Part shown: positions 16,139-24,933 of the stretch, in pieces
How positions within the stretch are numbered: position 1 is the first letter of the stretch
Layout of the letters: every line of letters starts with the position of its first letter
Source of the DNA: JABDJL01 sp963664065
Lineage (GTDB): Bacteria; Pseudomonadota; Gammaproteobacteria; Xanthomonadales; SZUA-36
NCBI GenBank assembly: GCA_963664065.1
Contig: OY760942.1
Location: 2,294,001 to 2,358,000, forward strand
DNA length: 64,000 nt
Reading direction: 5' to 3'
Program-made: the position numbers and the translations under genes
Notes under the pieces: generated by a model
Database searches by the model: none
What the model was told of the DNA's origin: nothing
What the model saw: only the letters and a program-made list of their open reading frames with translations

Positions 16139-17929
16139 ATGAACAGAATGAAGCCCTGCCCTTTACAGGGTGACTTCAGTTTTTCACGGCGCAAGTTTGT
16201 GCAGGGCCTGGCAATGGGCGGCGCCATGGCCGGCCTTGGGCTCAATGCTACCTACGCTGGCTTTCAAGAAAGAAATTCAGGAAATCCGGAGATTCTGACA
16301 GCGAACAGTTTTCGCCTGACGGTCGGGCATTTGCCTGTTAATTTCACAGGAAAAGAACGGATTGCAACTGTTGTCAATGGCTCAATACCTGCGCCGATAC
16401 TACGCTGGCAAGAAGGGCAAAATATCACCCTCTCGGTGACCAACCAGCTCGACCATGACACTTCAATTCACTGGCACGGCATCGTTTTGCCCAGTGGTAT
16501 GGATGGTGTGCCCAATGTCAGCGATAACTTTCCCGGAATTCCTCCAGGTGAAACATTTGTTTATAGATTCGCCTTGAACCAGAGCGGCACCTATTGGTTT
16601 CACAGTCATTCCGGTTTCCAGGAACAGATCGGTTTGTATGGCGCAATCATCGTGGATCCGGCAGAAGCTGATCCGGTCAGTTTTGACCGTGAGTACGTCA
16701 TTGTTTTGTCCGACTGGACTGATGAGGAACCGGATAATCTCTATGGAAAACTAAAAAAGCGAAGTGATTACTACAATTTTAGCGGGCGCACCGTCAGTGA
16801 CCTGCACAATGACATCAGGCACAAGGGCACTGCCCAAACGTGGGCTGATCAAAAAATGTGGAACATGATGCGCATGAGTGATCGCGATATCTCCGATGTA
16901 AGCGGTTATACCTATACCTTTCTCATGAACGGCCAGACACCTGCCGAAGGCTGGAAGGGCCTGTTCAGAACAGGTGAAAAGGTCCGGTTGAGGATCATAA
17001 ATGCTGCGGCGATGACTCTTTTCGATGTCCGTATACCCGGACTGGACCTGAAAGTCGTCGCGACGGACGGTCAAAACATCGAGCCTGTCTCTGTTGAAGA
17101 GTTGCGTATCGGGGTTGCCGAAACCTTTGACGTTGTTGTGGAACCGCATGGTGATACGGCGTATTCCATATTTGCCCAGGCCATTGATCGTACCGGATAT
17201 GCGCGCGGCACCCTGACCCCCGACCTGGCGTTGAGTGCGCCGGTTCCGGAACTGGATGCCCAGCCAATACTTGAGCATGGAGACATGGGTATGGATATGG
17301 GAGGCATGGGTCATGACATGTCAGCCATGGATCACAGCAAAATGTCCATGCCAGACGACACCGGATTAGCGGTGATGGGTAGTGGATTGGCTGGTTTTGG
17401 CAGTAAATTGCCCCAACCTCATGTCGCAACCGAATTTGGTCCTAACACGGATATGCGCGCCGATGACGCACGGTACCGTCTTGATGACCCGGGTGTTGGC
17501 CTGCGCAACAACGGGCGCAAGGTTCTGACCTATTCTCGGATTCGTAATTTATATCCCACTCCGGATCCGCGAGAACCCGGCAGGGAAATCAGTCTGCACC
17601 TGACCGGCAATATGAACCGTTATATGTGGTCACTGAATGGCATTCGATTTGCCGATGCTGAACCACTGATCCTGAAGTATGGCGAGCGGGTGCGAATCAA
17701 TCTGATTAACGACACCATGATGAATCACCCGATACATCTGCATGGTATGTGGAGTGATATGGAATCCGGTGATCCGGAACGAATTCCGCGAAAGCATACT
17801 ATTGTCGTTCAGCCAGGCGCGAAAATCAGCTACCTGGTTACGGCAGACGCCATGGGCGGCTGGGCTTACCATTGTCACCTGCTCTACCACATGGCCGGCA
17901 TGTTTCGCAAAGTGGTGGTGGTGTCATGA
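16139..17929 (+). CDS. copA: Copper-resistance multicopper oxidase CopA
   Basis: 596-residue periplasmic oxidase that detoxifies copper by oxidising Cu(I) and binding Cu. The twin-arginine signal is SRRKFVQGLAMGGAMAGLG (residues 16-34). Multicopper sites appear in order: HWHG (about 103), FHSHSG (about 158), HPIHLHGMW (about 537) and HCHLLYHMAGMF (about 580). A Met-rich stretch (GDMGMDMGGMGHDMSAMDHSKM) lies in the middle, typical of CopA/PcoA. It is followed without gap by copB (ATGA overlap). Confidence 0.95.
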   Translation: MNRMKPCPLQGDFSFSRRKFVQGLAMGGAMAGLGLNATYAGFQERNSGNPEILTANSFRLTVGHLPVNFTGKERIATVVNGSIPAPILRWQEGQNITLSVTNQLDHDTSIHWHGIVLPSGMDGVPNVSDNFPGIPPGETFVYRFALNQSGTYWFHSHSGFQEQIGLYGAIIVDPAEADPVSFDREYVIVLSDWTDEEPDNLYGKLKKRSDYYNFSGRTVSDLHNDIRHKGTAQTWADQKMWNMMRMSDRDISDVSGYTYTFLMNGQTPAEGWKGLFRTGEKVRLRIINAAAMTLFDVRIPGLDLKVVATDGQNIEPVSVEELRIGVAETFDVVVEPHGDTAYSIFAQAIDRTGYARGTLTPDLALSAPVPELDAQPILEHGDMGMDMGGMGHDMSAMDHSKMSMPDDTGLAVMGSGLAGFGSKLPQPHVATEFGPNTDMRADDARYRLDDPGVGLRNNGRKVLTYSRIRNLYPTPDPREPGREISLHLTGNMNRYMWSLNGIRFADAEPLILKYGERVRINLINDTMMNHPIHLHGMWSDMESGDPERIPRKHTIVVQPGAKISYLVTADAMGGWAYHCHLLYHMAGMFRKVVVVS

Positions 17930-18633
17930 TGCGCCGCGCTGTCATAATGGTCTTCCTGCTGCAACTTTTGTTGCCAGGCCCGGTTTTTGCCGGCATGGAG
18001 GATGATCCGCTGCTTTTCGCGGGGTTCGCCGATGAATTTGAATGGCGTGATGCCAATGAAGGAGATTTGCTGGTATGGGATTTTGAGGGATGGATTGGAA
18101 AAGACCTGGACAAATTCCGGTGGAAGACCGAGGGAGAAACAATTAACGGACAAGTCGAGGTTGCTGAACTGCAATTACTTTACTCGCGCGCCATTTCCAC
18201 TTACTGGGATTTCAATATTGGCTGGCGCACAGATTTTGAGCCTGCCTCTGGCCGCGATTGGGCAGTGCTCGGTCTCCAGGGTCTTGCCCCGTACTTTTTC
18301 AAGCTTGATGGAGCGCTCTTTTTCGGAAACTCCGGGCAAGTGGCCGTGAGGCTGCAGGCAGAATATGATTTCATGTTCACACAGAAGCTGATTCTGTCAC
18401 CGGAACTGGAGATCAACGCATACAGCAAGCACGATGCGACTAATGGTATTGGATCAGGCTTTTCAAATCTGGAACTGGCACTGCGTCTTCGATATGAAAT
18501 TCGCCGCGAGTTTGCACCTTACGTTGGAATTAACTGGGAGAAAAAGTTTGGAAATACGGCAGACTTCTCGAGAAACAGGGGTAAGCAGACTACGGATACC
18601 CAACTCGTCATTGGAATTCGCGCCTGGTTTTAA
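17926..18633 (+). CDS. copB: Outer-membrane copper-resistance protein CopB
   Basis: 235 residues. Start chosen at the ATG that overlaps the copA stop (ATGA, 17926-17929), giving a clean signal peptide MMRRAVIMVFLLQLLLPGPVF-A. The mature protein is an outer-membrane beta-barrel: WDFEGWIGKDLDKFRWKTEG near the start, alternating strands, and a C-terminal aromatic residue (IGIRAWF). This matches CopB/PcoB. The usual Met/His-rich linker of longer CopB proteins is absent; this is a short form. It probably works with CopA in the envelope. Confidence 0.92.
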   Translation: MMRRAVIMVFLLQLLLPGPVFAGMEDDPLLFAGFADEFEWRDANEGDLLVWDFEGWIGKDLDKFRWKTEGETINGQVEVAELQLLYSRAISTYWDFNIGWRTDFEPASGRDWAVLGLQGLAPYFFKLDGALFFGNSGQVAVRLQAEYDFMFTQKLILSPELEINAYSKHDATNGIGSGFSNLELALRLRYEIRREFAPYVGINWEKKFGNTADFSRNRGKQTTDTQLVIGIRAWF

Positions 18634-18642
18634 ATTCTTTAT

Positions 18643-18668
18643 CTAGTGTGGTGTAACGAATAAGGTGT
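18643..18668. repeat. 26-bp repeat, copy 1
   Basis: CTAGTGTGGTGTAACGAATA followed by AGGTGT. An identical 26-bp copy occurs in inverse orientation at 56949-56974. Both lie directly at the 3' end of a gene (copB here). In this copy TGTGGT also pairs with ACCACA at 18672-18677. Confidence 0.75.
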
Positions 18669-18706
18669 GCATACCACAACCAAGATCCAGAGGCATGTTG
18701 CAGATC

Positions 18707-19042
18707 TTAACTATTTGCGACCCATGCATTACACCAGCCCCGTCCTGCTACCAGCTTGTTTTGAAAAATATTGCATGCTGACCAGGCGTCATCTGTTCCG
18801 CCCTGGTAAAGCGCACAGTTGAAACAGGTTTGTGTTTCGCCCGCCTCTCCGGACCGTTTGGGAAAGTTTTTGGTGTCGACTTCACCGGCATCATGCTTGT
18901 AACCCAATGACACGGCCAATGGGTTGCTTTCGTCCACTTTTTCCAGCTCAGCCGATATTACCCGGCCAGGAAGGATTGAGGCGGCAGCCGTTGCTGCCAG
19001 GCACTTGTTCAGGAACAATCTTCGATCAATTGTGTTTGACAT
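18707..19042 (-). CDS. High-potential iron-sulfur protein (HiPIP)
   Basis: About 111 residues from the ATG at 19042. Tat signal TIDRRLFLNKCLAATAAASI, then a mature domain of about 80 residues carrying one [4Fe-4S] cluster. The four Cys ligands are CFNC, SACNIF and GWCNAW. It is a periplasmic electron carrier between the cytochrome bc1 complex and terminal acceptors. It lies downstream of the sdh cluster on the same strand but after ygfX with a 30-base gap, so it may be partly co-transcribed. Confidence 0.9.
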   Translation of the reverse strand: MSNTIDRRLFLNKCLAATAAASILPGRVISAELEKVDESNPLAVSLGYKHDAGEVDTKNFPKRSGEAGETQTCFNCALYQGGTDDAWSACNIFQNKLVAGRGWCNAWVANS

Positions 19043-19072
19043 GATGCTGTGCTCACCAGAGCCCTCTAACAC

Positions 19073-19507
19073 TTACCAGGTTTTCAGTCTAAGCCAGCTC
19101 ATCAGTATGCGATAGCTCTCATTTTGCTGGCGGCTGCGGCTGATCAGGAACTTCCTGGTGCCTGAACATGATGCTCCCCTTACAACTGCATACTGACTGA
19201 TTGACCAGGCGCTCGCGCTGATTTCACCGTCCTGCCATTTCCGGGCCCGGTCGACCCACTTTGCACGACCATCGGGAAATATCAACAACCGACCTTGATG
19301 TGATCTTTGATTGCAGCGATGTATATACCGGGCGGCCAGAAAACAAAGGCCAGTTCCCAAAAACTTAATCCAGATATAGGCAGGGCTAATCAGAAATGCG
19401 GTAATAGCTGCGACCGTTACAAGCGCGCCAAGAAGCTCCAGGAACCGGTCTGTGCCGGTTTCCAGGATCAGATTTGATTCATGAACCACGGCGTATTGCA
19501 TCCACAA
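19073..19507 (-). CDS. YgfX-like membrane protein
   Basis: 144 residues with two adjacent membrane segments (about residues 23-60) and a cytoplasmic basic tail. It overlaps the end of sdhE by 29 bases. In E. coli the gene after sdhE (ygfY/cptB) is ygfX (cptA), a short two-TM protein reported to act as a toxin on the cytoskeleton and to be linked to flavinylation. The assignment rests on position, size and topology; sequence similarity is weak to the eye. Confidence 0.65.
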   Translation of the reverse strand: MWMQYAVVHESNLILETGTDRFLELLGALVTVAAITAFLISPAYIWIKFLGTGLCFLAARYIHRCNQRSHQGRLLIFPDGRAKWVDRARKWQDGEISASAWSISQYAVVRGASCSGTRKFLISRSRQQNESYRILMSWLRLKTW

Positions 19508-19724
19508 GGAGCAGAAACTTTCCAGATGCAGGCTTCTTCAGTTTCTGCAACCAGGCCCAGATCAGGTCGTCTTCCTGATCCAGGAATTCCTCGAAATTCT
19601 CCCATGAACCGGATTTTAAAATTTCAAGATTTTCTTGAAGAAATGACTCAAGCAAAACATCCAGTTCCTTCATACCCCGACGGCAATGCCAGCGAAGTCT
19701 GCGGATTCTATCTTCGCTCTGCAT
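19479..19724 (-). CDS. sdhE: FAD assembly factor SdhE
   Basis: 81-residue helical protein that promotes covalent attachment of FAD to SdhA. The conserved motif RIRRLRWHCRRGMKELDVLL (residues 6-25) includes the RGM(K/L)ELD core essential in the family. It lies 10 bases after sdhB and overlaps ygfX. Full family length. Confidence 0.93.
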   Translation of the reverse strand: MQSEDRIRRLRWHCRRGMKELDVLLESFLQENLEILKSGSWENFEEFLDQEDDLIWAWLQKLKKPASGKFLLLVDAIRRGS

Positions 19725-19734
19725 ACCGCAGTGG

Positions 19735-20520
19735 TTAAGTCCCCTTTCTCGCCAGCAACATTTTCTTGGTTTCCGCTATCGCCAGGGCCGGATTGAGGCC
19801 TTTTGGGCAGGTTGCCGTGCAGTTGAGAATGGTATGGCATCGGTAAAGCTTGAATGGATCGTCAAGTTCCTGCAGTCGCTCCTGTGTGGCTTCATCCCGG
19901 CTATCCACAATCCAGCGGTAGGCCTGCAGGAGAATGGCCGGCCCCAGGTAACGGTCTCCGTTCCACCAGTAACTCGGGCACGCAGTGGAGCAACAGGCAC
20001 ACAGGATACATTCGTATAGCCCGTCCAGCTTTTCGCGGTCCTCCGGGCTTTGCAAGCGTTCCTTGTCAGGGGCCTGGTCATCATTTGCCCTGATCCACGG
20101 ACGGATAGTGGAATACTGTGCATAGAAATGCGACATGTCCGGCACAAGATCCTTGACCACCGAAAGATGTGGCAAAGGATAGACTTTGATCGTGCCGCTG
20201 ATATCTTCGATTGGTTTAGTGCAAGCCAGGGTATTGGTACCATCGATGTTCATTGAGCATGATCCGCAAATGCCTTCCCTGCATGAACGGCGGAAAGTAA
20301 GGGTCGGATCAATTTCGTCCTTTATTTTGATAATGGCGTCGAGCACCATCGGTCCACAATCGTCCAGATCAATTTCGTAGCTGTCCATCCGCGGGGTATC
20401 ACCAGCGTCCGGGTCCCAACGATAGACCTCCAATTTCCTGGGTCTTCCGGCTTTTTCCGGAGAAGGAAAATGCTTTCCTTTTCCGATTCTCGAGTTTTTT
20501 GGCAGTCGAAGTTGCAACAT
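19735..20520 (-). CDS. sdhB: Succinate dehydrogenase iron-sulfur subunit
   Basis: 261 residues. It carries electrons from FAD in SdhA to quinone through three Fe-S clusters. [2Fe-2S] ligands lie in CREGICGSCSMNIDG and LAC (about residues 79-99). [4Fe-4S] and [3Fe-4S] ligands lie in CILCACCSTACPSYWW (about 172-187) and CHTILNCTATCPKGLNP (about 229-245). The stretch before the 2Fe-2S domain is about 20 residues longer than in E. coli. One base separates it from sdhA. Confidence 0.97.
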   Translation of the reverse strand: MLQLRLPKNSRIGKGKHFPSPEKAGRPRKLEVYRWDPDAGDTPRMDSYEIDLDDCGPMVLDAIIKIKDEIDPTLTFRRSCREGICGSCSMNIDGTNTLACTKPIEDISGTIKVYPLPHLSVVKDLVPDMSHFYAQYSTIRPWIRANDDQAPDKERLQSPEDREKLDGLYECILCACCSTACPSYWWNGDRYLGPAILLQAYRWIVDSRDEATQERLQELDDPFKLYRCHTILNCTATCPKGLNPALAIAETKKMLLARKGT

Positions 20521-20521
20521 A

Positions 20522-22312
20522 TCAATAAACCCTGGCTACCGGTGGTACCACTTCCACGTCATCGCTCATGGTGTATAGATGAACCGGTCGGTAGTCAAAT
20601 TCTACTGTTCCATCCGGCCTTAATGATTGAAGTGAATGTTTCATCCAATTCACATCGTCACGGTCGGGATAATCTTCACGGGCGTGCGCACCACGACTTT
20701 CCTTTCTGTTTTCAGCACCAAACATTGTCACCACAGAACAAGCCAGCAAATTCTGTAATTCCAGCGTTTCAGCAAGGTCGGAATTCCAAATCAGTGAGCG
20801 GTCATTGACTGCAATATCATCAAAAGATCCATACACGTCAGAAATCAATTTACATCCTTCTTCGAGTATTTCCCCGGTTCGAAATACAGCTGCATTGTCT
20901 TGCATGACATTCTGCATCCGCTTGCGGATCTCGGCGGTTGAAGATGAGCCCCTGGAATACCGCAAAGCATCGAAGCCAGCAACAAGGCTGTCGATTTTTC
21001 TGGCTGCCACATCCGGATGTAGCGTGCCGGGCTTGATGACTTCTGAACATCGTTGAGCAACGGCACGGCCGAATACAATAATATCCAACAGGGAATTTGA
21101 ACCCAGCCGGTTCGCACCATGCACAGACACGCAGGCAGCCTCACCAATGGCAAACAGGCCCGCAACTACGGTATCAGGGTCGCCATCCCTGTTACAGACA
21201 ACTTCTCCGTGATAATTGGTAGGAATTCCGCCCATGTTGTAATGCACAGTTGGCAATACGGGAATCGGATCCCGTGTCACATCAACTCCGGCAAAAATGC
21301 TTGCACTTTCGGAGATTCCTGGCAGCCTCCCCTCGATCACCTCAGCTCCCAGGTGCTGCAGGTTGAGGAAGATATGATCCTTTTTCGGTCCAACTCCCCT
21401 GCCCTCCCTAATTTCCATGGTCATCGAACGGCTGACCACATCCCTGGAGGCCAGGTCTTTGGCATTAGGCGCATAGCGCTCCATGAACCGTTCACCTGCG
21501 GAGTTGGTCAGGAACCCACCTTCACCACGCACACCTTCTGTAATCAGAACGCCCGCACCATAAACACCGGTAGGATGAAATTGCACAAACTCCATGTCCT
21601 GCAACGGCAATCCCGCACGTAAAACCATGCCGTTGCCATCTCCGGTACAGGTGTGCGCCGATGTACAGGAGAAATAACTTCTCCCATACCCACCGGTGGC
21701 CAGGATGACCGCATGTGCGCGAAACAAGTGCAGGCTGCCGTCGGATAAATCCCACGCCAATATGCCGCGGCAAACACCTTCATCATCCGTCAAAAGGTCA
21801 ATAGCAAAATACTCGATGAAGAATTTTGCCTCGTGTGCCAGTGATTGCTGATAAAGCGTGTGCAATATGGCGTGCCCGGTACGGTCAGCGGCGGCTGCAG
21901 TGCGTTGGGCAATACCCTTGCCATAATGAGTGGTCATGCCACCAAAAGGACGCTGGTAAATCCTGCCGTCGTCGGTTCGTGAAAACGGTACACCAAAGTG
22001 CTCGAGTTCAATCACCGAAGGAACAGCTTCACGGCACATGTATTCGATGGCGTCCTGATCCCCGAGCCAGTCTGAGCCCTTGATGGTGTCATACATATGC
22101 CAGCGCCAGTCGTCCTCTCCCATATTTCCCAGGGCTGCGGACATACCGCCCTGGGCGGCAACCGTATGGCTGCGGGTCGGGAACAGCTTGGTGACGCATG
22201 CGGTGGACAGCCCGGTGGCCGCCAGGCCCATGGTGGCCCGTAATCCAGCACCACCCGCGCCAACCACAACAACATCATATTCGTGTTCGATAATGTTATA
22301 GGCCTGATTCAT
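20522..22312 (-). CDS. sdhA: Succinate dehydrogenase flavoprotein subunit
   Basis: 596 residues. It oxidises succinate to fumarate in the TCA cycle on the inner face of the membrane. The FAD-binding motif is VVVGAGGAGLRATMGLA (residues 15-31). The His for covalent FAD attachment is in TRSHTVAAQGG (about 46-56). Substrate-site motifs FHPTG (about 247) and the GGI(P)TN stretch (about 365) are present. Length and order are standard. Confidence 0.98.
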   Translation of the reverse strand: MNQAYNIIEHEYDVVVVGAGGAGLRATMGLAATGLSTACVTKLFPTRSHTVAAQGGMSAALGNMGEDDWRWHMYDTIKGSDWLGDQDAIEYMCREAVPSVIELEHFGVPFSRTDDGRIYQRPFGGMTTHYGKGIAQRTAAAADRTGHAILHTLYQQSLAHEAKFFIEYFAIDLLTDDEGVCRGILAWDLSDGSLHLFRAHAVILATGGYGRSYFSCTSAHTCTGDGNGMVLRAGLPLQDMEFVQFHPTGVYGAGVLITEGVRGEGGFLTNSAGERFMERYAPNAKDLASRDVVSRSMTMEIREGRGVGPKKDHIFLNLQHLGAEVIEGRLPGISESASIFAGVDVTRDPIPVLPTVHYNMGGIPTNYHGEVVCNRDGDPDTVVAGLFAIGEAACVSVHGANRLGSNSLLDIIVFGRAVAQRCSEVIKPGTLHPDVAARKIDSLVAGFDALRYSRGSSSTAEIRKRMQNVMQDNAAVFRTGEILEEGCKLISDVYGSFDDIAVNDRSLIWNSDLAETLELQNLLACSVVTMFGAENRKESRGAHAREDYPDRDDVNWMKHSLQSLRPDGTVEFDYRPVHLYTMSDDVEVVPPVARVY

Positions 22313-22315
22313 GGC

Positions 22316-22678
22316 TCAAGCTGCTGCCGGTAGATTGAGCAAGGCAAAGACCGAAAGCCCGAATCCGGCAAAGCACGCTACCCGTGTCAGCCAGATCAGA
22401 GTGGTTTGGAGCCACTGGGGCTGAATGTAATCCTCGCAAATAACCTGGATGCCAGTTTGGGCATGAAAAGCAATGATGGCAATCAGGGCCATTGCCATTC
22501 CCTTTTGAAAGGGATGATTAAAGAATTCGAGTGCCAGATTGTATTCAGCGCCGGCAAGCCGGGTAGCGGCCCATAGCAGCCAGGCGGTTAAGGGAATTAA
22601 CAACAGGGCACTAAGCCTCTGCTGCCACCAGTGGCCTACCCCGCCTTGAGACGCCTCTGTTTGAATATTGTTGCTCAT
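22316..22678 (-). CDS. sdhD: Succinate dehydrogenase membrane anchor SdhD
   Basis: 120 residues from the ATG at 22678, which overlaps the sdhC stop as ATGA. Three membrane segments. HAQTGIQVICEDYIQ (about residues 72-86) contains the heme b ligand His and the conserved EDY. With SdhC it forms the quinone site. Confidence 0.92.
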   Translation of the reverse strand: MSNNIQTEASQGGVGHWWQQRLSALLLIPLTAWLLWAATRLAGAEYNLALEFFNHPFQKGMAMALIAIIAFHAQTGIQVICEDYIQPQWLQTTLIWLTRVACFAGFGLSVFALLNLPAAA

Positions 22679-23067
22679 GAGGTGAGCCAAAGGATAGAAA
22701 CAAACAGTACCACTGAAGCCATCAGCATGATCCAACCGGTTCTGTACACTTGATCAATCTCCAGTAAACTTCCGGTATCCCATACCAGGTGTCGAATTCC
22801 GTTCATCAGGTGAAAGCACAGACTGAGCAGGCTGAACAGCACCAGGGCGCGGCCAATGAAACCAGCCAGGAACGCAGTGATGACGGAAAAGGCTTGCGGC
22901 CCGGCCATCAGCGCAAGAACCCACCACAGCAGCAATGGCATGCTGACCACGGTCAGGAATACGCCGGTCAGCCTGTTGGTAATGGATAAGACAGAAGTCA
23001 GTTGGGCTTTGTAATAGGGCCCGATCATGAACGGAGACATGGGCCTTTCTTCGGGTTTACTGCTCAC
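22675..23067 (-). CDS. sdhC: Succinate dehydrogenase cytochrome b556 subunit SdhC
   Basis: 130 residues, three membrane segments. The conserved N-terminal SITNRLTGVFL (about 29-39) contacts quinone and HLMNGIRHLVWDTG (about 86-99) holds the heme ligand. First gene of the sdhCDAB-sdhE-ygfX operon, transcribed away from ygfZ; the promoter should lie in 23068-23264. Confidence 0.95.
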   Translation of the reverse strand: MSSKPEERPMSPFMIGPYYKAQLTSVLSITNRLTGVFLTVVSMPLLLWWVLALMAGPQAFSVITAFLAGFIGRALVLFSLLSLCFHLMNGIRHLVWDTGSLLEIDQVYRTGWIMLMASVVLFVSILWLTS

Positions 23068-23264
23068 TGGTCTGGTGTCTTCTTCTCTAATTGGCGGTAG
23101 TTTGTGATCAAGGATTGCGGTGATCTGAAAGGACCGCTGGCGAGCCTTAAAGCCTACTGACTCGACCCTCTTTAATCAAGGAATCATGCCCATTGTGCAT
23201 CATATTTGGTTACAATTCGCATTGACTACTGCCATGCCTTGCTGGCGCCGAAGTTCAATCAGAT

Positions 23265-24074
23265 ATGTTCCCTTTAAGCACTCTTTCAGTTCTCGAATTT
23301 TCAGGCCATGATGCGGGTCAGTTTTTGCAAAATCAACTGAGTGCAGATATCAATAATATTGGTCCCGGTGAAGCCGGGTATGCCTGTTGCTGCAATCCTG
23401 CGGGGCGGGTGCTGGGCTTATTACTGGTTTGTCTGCATAAAGATTCATTACTTGCCGTTTGCGCAAGTGAACTTGCCGAACCTCTAAAGACCTGGTTATC
23501 GAGATTTGTTATCCGCGCGGATGTGGCCATTCAATTGCGTGATGACCTGACCGTCGCGGCCTGTAATCAGGATGACCCCGAGGGAGCAGAACTGGTTCTG
23601 AAAACGGGCCCTGGGCTTAATTACGCGGTTTTGCCGTCAAGGCATTTTTCTGAACCATGTGACGAGGACCAGGCGCAAACCTGGAAAGTTGATGAGCTCA
23701 AGAAAGGTATCGTTTGGCTCGATGGTGAGACCAGCGCAAAGTTTTTGCCGCAAATGCTCGGTTTTGAACAAATTGGTGCGCTCAGTTTCCAGAAGGGCTG
23801 CTATCCGGGTCAGGAAATCATCGCCCGCACCCGTTATCTTGGCAAACTGAAACGACGTCCCTTACTCGTGCGTGCCGCCAATGCCACGCAAATCGGTATC
23901 AATGAAAAGATCTCATTGAATCGTGGGGATACTGCGTGTACTGCGGTTGTTGTTGCCCAGGCCAAAGATCAGAACAATGGTCAATATTTGTTCGTGGTGG
24001 CGCGCATGAACGAAACTTTCAGGCCGGAAACGATCAAGGTAAGGGATCTTGAAATTGAGGTTTTGCCTGCCTGA
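23265..24074 (+). CDS. ygfZ: YgfZ, folate-binding Fe-S maintenance protein
   Basis: 269 residues of the GcvT-like family. It supports folate-dependent repair or assembly of Fe-S enzymes. The signature KGCYPGQEIIARTRYLGKLKRR (about residues 184-205) holds the essential Cys. It is divergent from the sdh operon, as its E. coli homologue is from sdhE (ygfY). No good ribosome site is visible before ATG 23265, but the N-terminal LEFSGHDAGQFLQNQLSADI fits the family start. Confidence 0.93.
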   Translation: MFPLSTLSVLEFSGHDAGQFLQNQLSADINNIGPGEAGYACCCNPAGRVLGLLLVCLHKDSLLAVCASELAEPLKTWLSRFVIRADVAIQLRDDLTVAACNQDDPEGAELVLKTGPGLNYAVLPSRHFSEPCDEDQAQTWKVDELKKGIVWLDGETSAKFLPQMLGFEQIGALSFQKGCYPGQEIIARTRYLGKLKRRPLLVRAANATQIGINEKISLNRGDTACTAVVVAQAKDQNNGQYLFVVARMNETFRPETIKVRDLEIEVLPA

Positions 24075-24089
24075 GAAGCCGCAGAGTCC

Positions 24090-24902
24090 TCAATTCTCTG
24101 CAACGATATAACAGACCCACCCGGGATCGGCGTCTCCGATTTCTGCCGGTTCATAGATTCCATCCCCTTCACCACTTTCTTCATCCGTGCCTTCCCAGTA
24201 AATGGTGACACGCTCAAAGCCAACCTCTTCCAGTAGTTCCCTGATTTCGGGTAATGTCCAAAGACGCCAGTCGTACTGGAACGCGTTTTCGAGGCGGGAC
24301 TTGTCCGGGAACTCAAAATGAATCAGGCACTTCATACGGGAGTTAATCGGATTAAAGGATGCCTGTTCCCAGATATAGGTAAACCCGTCGCATTTTCTTG
24401 GCTCCTTTATCTCCATTGGCGCCTCATACCCACCGTAGGCATCGAGGAAGAAAATACCGTCATCGACCAGGCCTGCCCGGACATTGCGGAAATACTCTCG
24501 CAAATCGAATCGTTCCAGGAGCAGGTAGTAACTGAAATTCATCGCCAGGATAATGTCGGCAGGTTCCGGGCGGGTATTGAGTACGTTGTCCTGCAACAGA
24601 TGGATACGCTGCTGTTGCTCCGGATTGAGCTCGGCGAGATTGTGGGTTTTGCCCCAGTCCAAAACTTCTTCATCCAGGTCGACACCCATTGCTGCGTGTT
24701 GTATATCGCGTCTCACCCATTCACACGAGGTGGCAGCAGTACCGCAAAAATCTTCGCGCAGCAGTTGCGCAGGCCGCTGTCTTAGTGTTGTCCAGGTTTG
24801 GCAGACGAAGTCAATTTCTGCTTCAACTTCCTGAACGGATTGTTGATACAGGAGATGGCGGTCGGCCTGGCCCGCCATTGTGGGTTTATTATCCCAGGCC
24901 AT
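24090..24902 (-). CDS. Class I SAM-dependent methyltransferase
   Basis: About 270 residues from ATG 24902; the frame is open further upstream without conserved features. Methyltransferase motif I is degenerate, LLREDFCGTAATSCEWVRR (about 48-66), followed by GVDLDEEVLDWGKTHN (acidic residue for SAM ribose), an IILAMNFSYYLLLERFDLR motif IV, and FFLDAYGGYE. Substrate not identifiable. It is the last gene of the minus-strand block, 31 bases after ispG. Confidence 0.8.
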   Translation of the reverse strand: MAWDNKPTMAGQADRHLLYQQSVQEVEAEIDFVCQTWTTLRQRPAQLLREDFCGTAATSCEWVRRDIQHAAMGVDLDEEVLDWGKTHNLAELNPEQQQRIHLLQDNVLNTRPEPADIILAMNFSYYLLLERFDLREYFRNVRAGLVDDGIFFLDAYGGYEAPMEIKEPRKCDGFTYIWEQASFNPINSRMKCLIHFEFPDKSRLENAFQYDWRLWTLPEIRELLEEVGFERVTIYWEGTDEESGEGDGIYEPAEIGDADPGWVCYIVAEN

Positions 24903-24933
24903 GCTTAGCTTGAATTGAAGTGTCGACGGGTAG

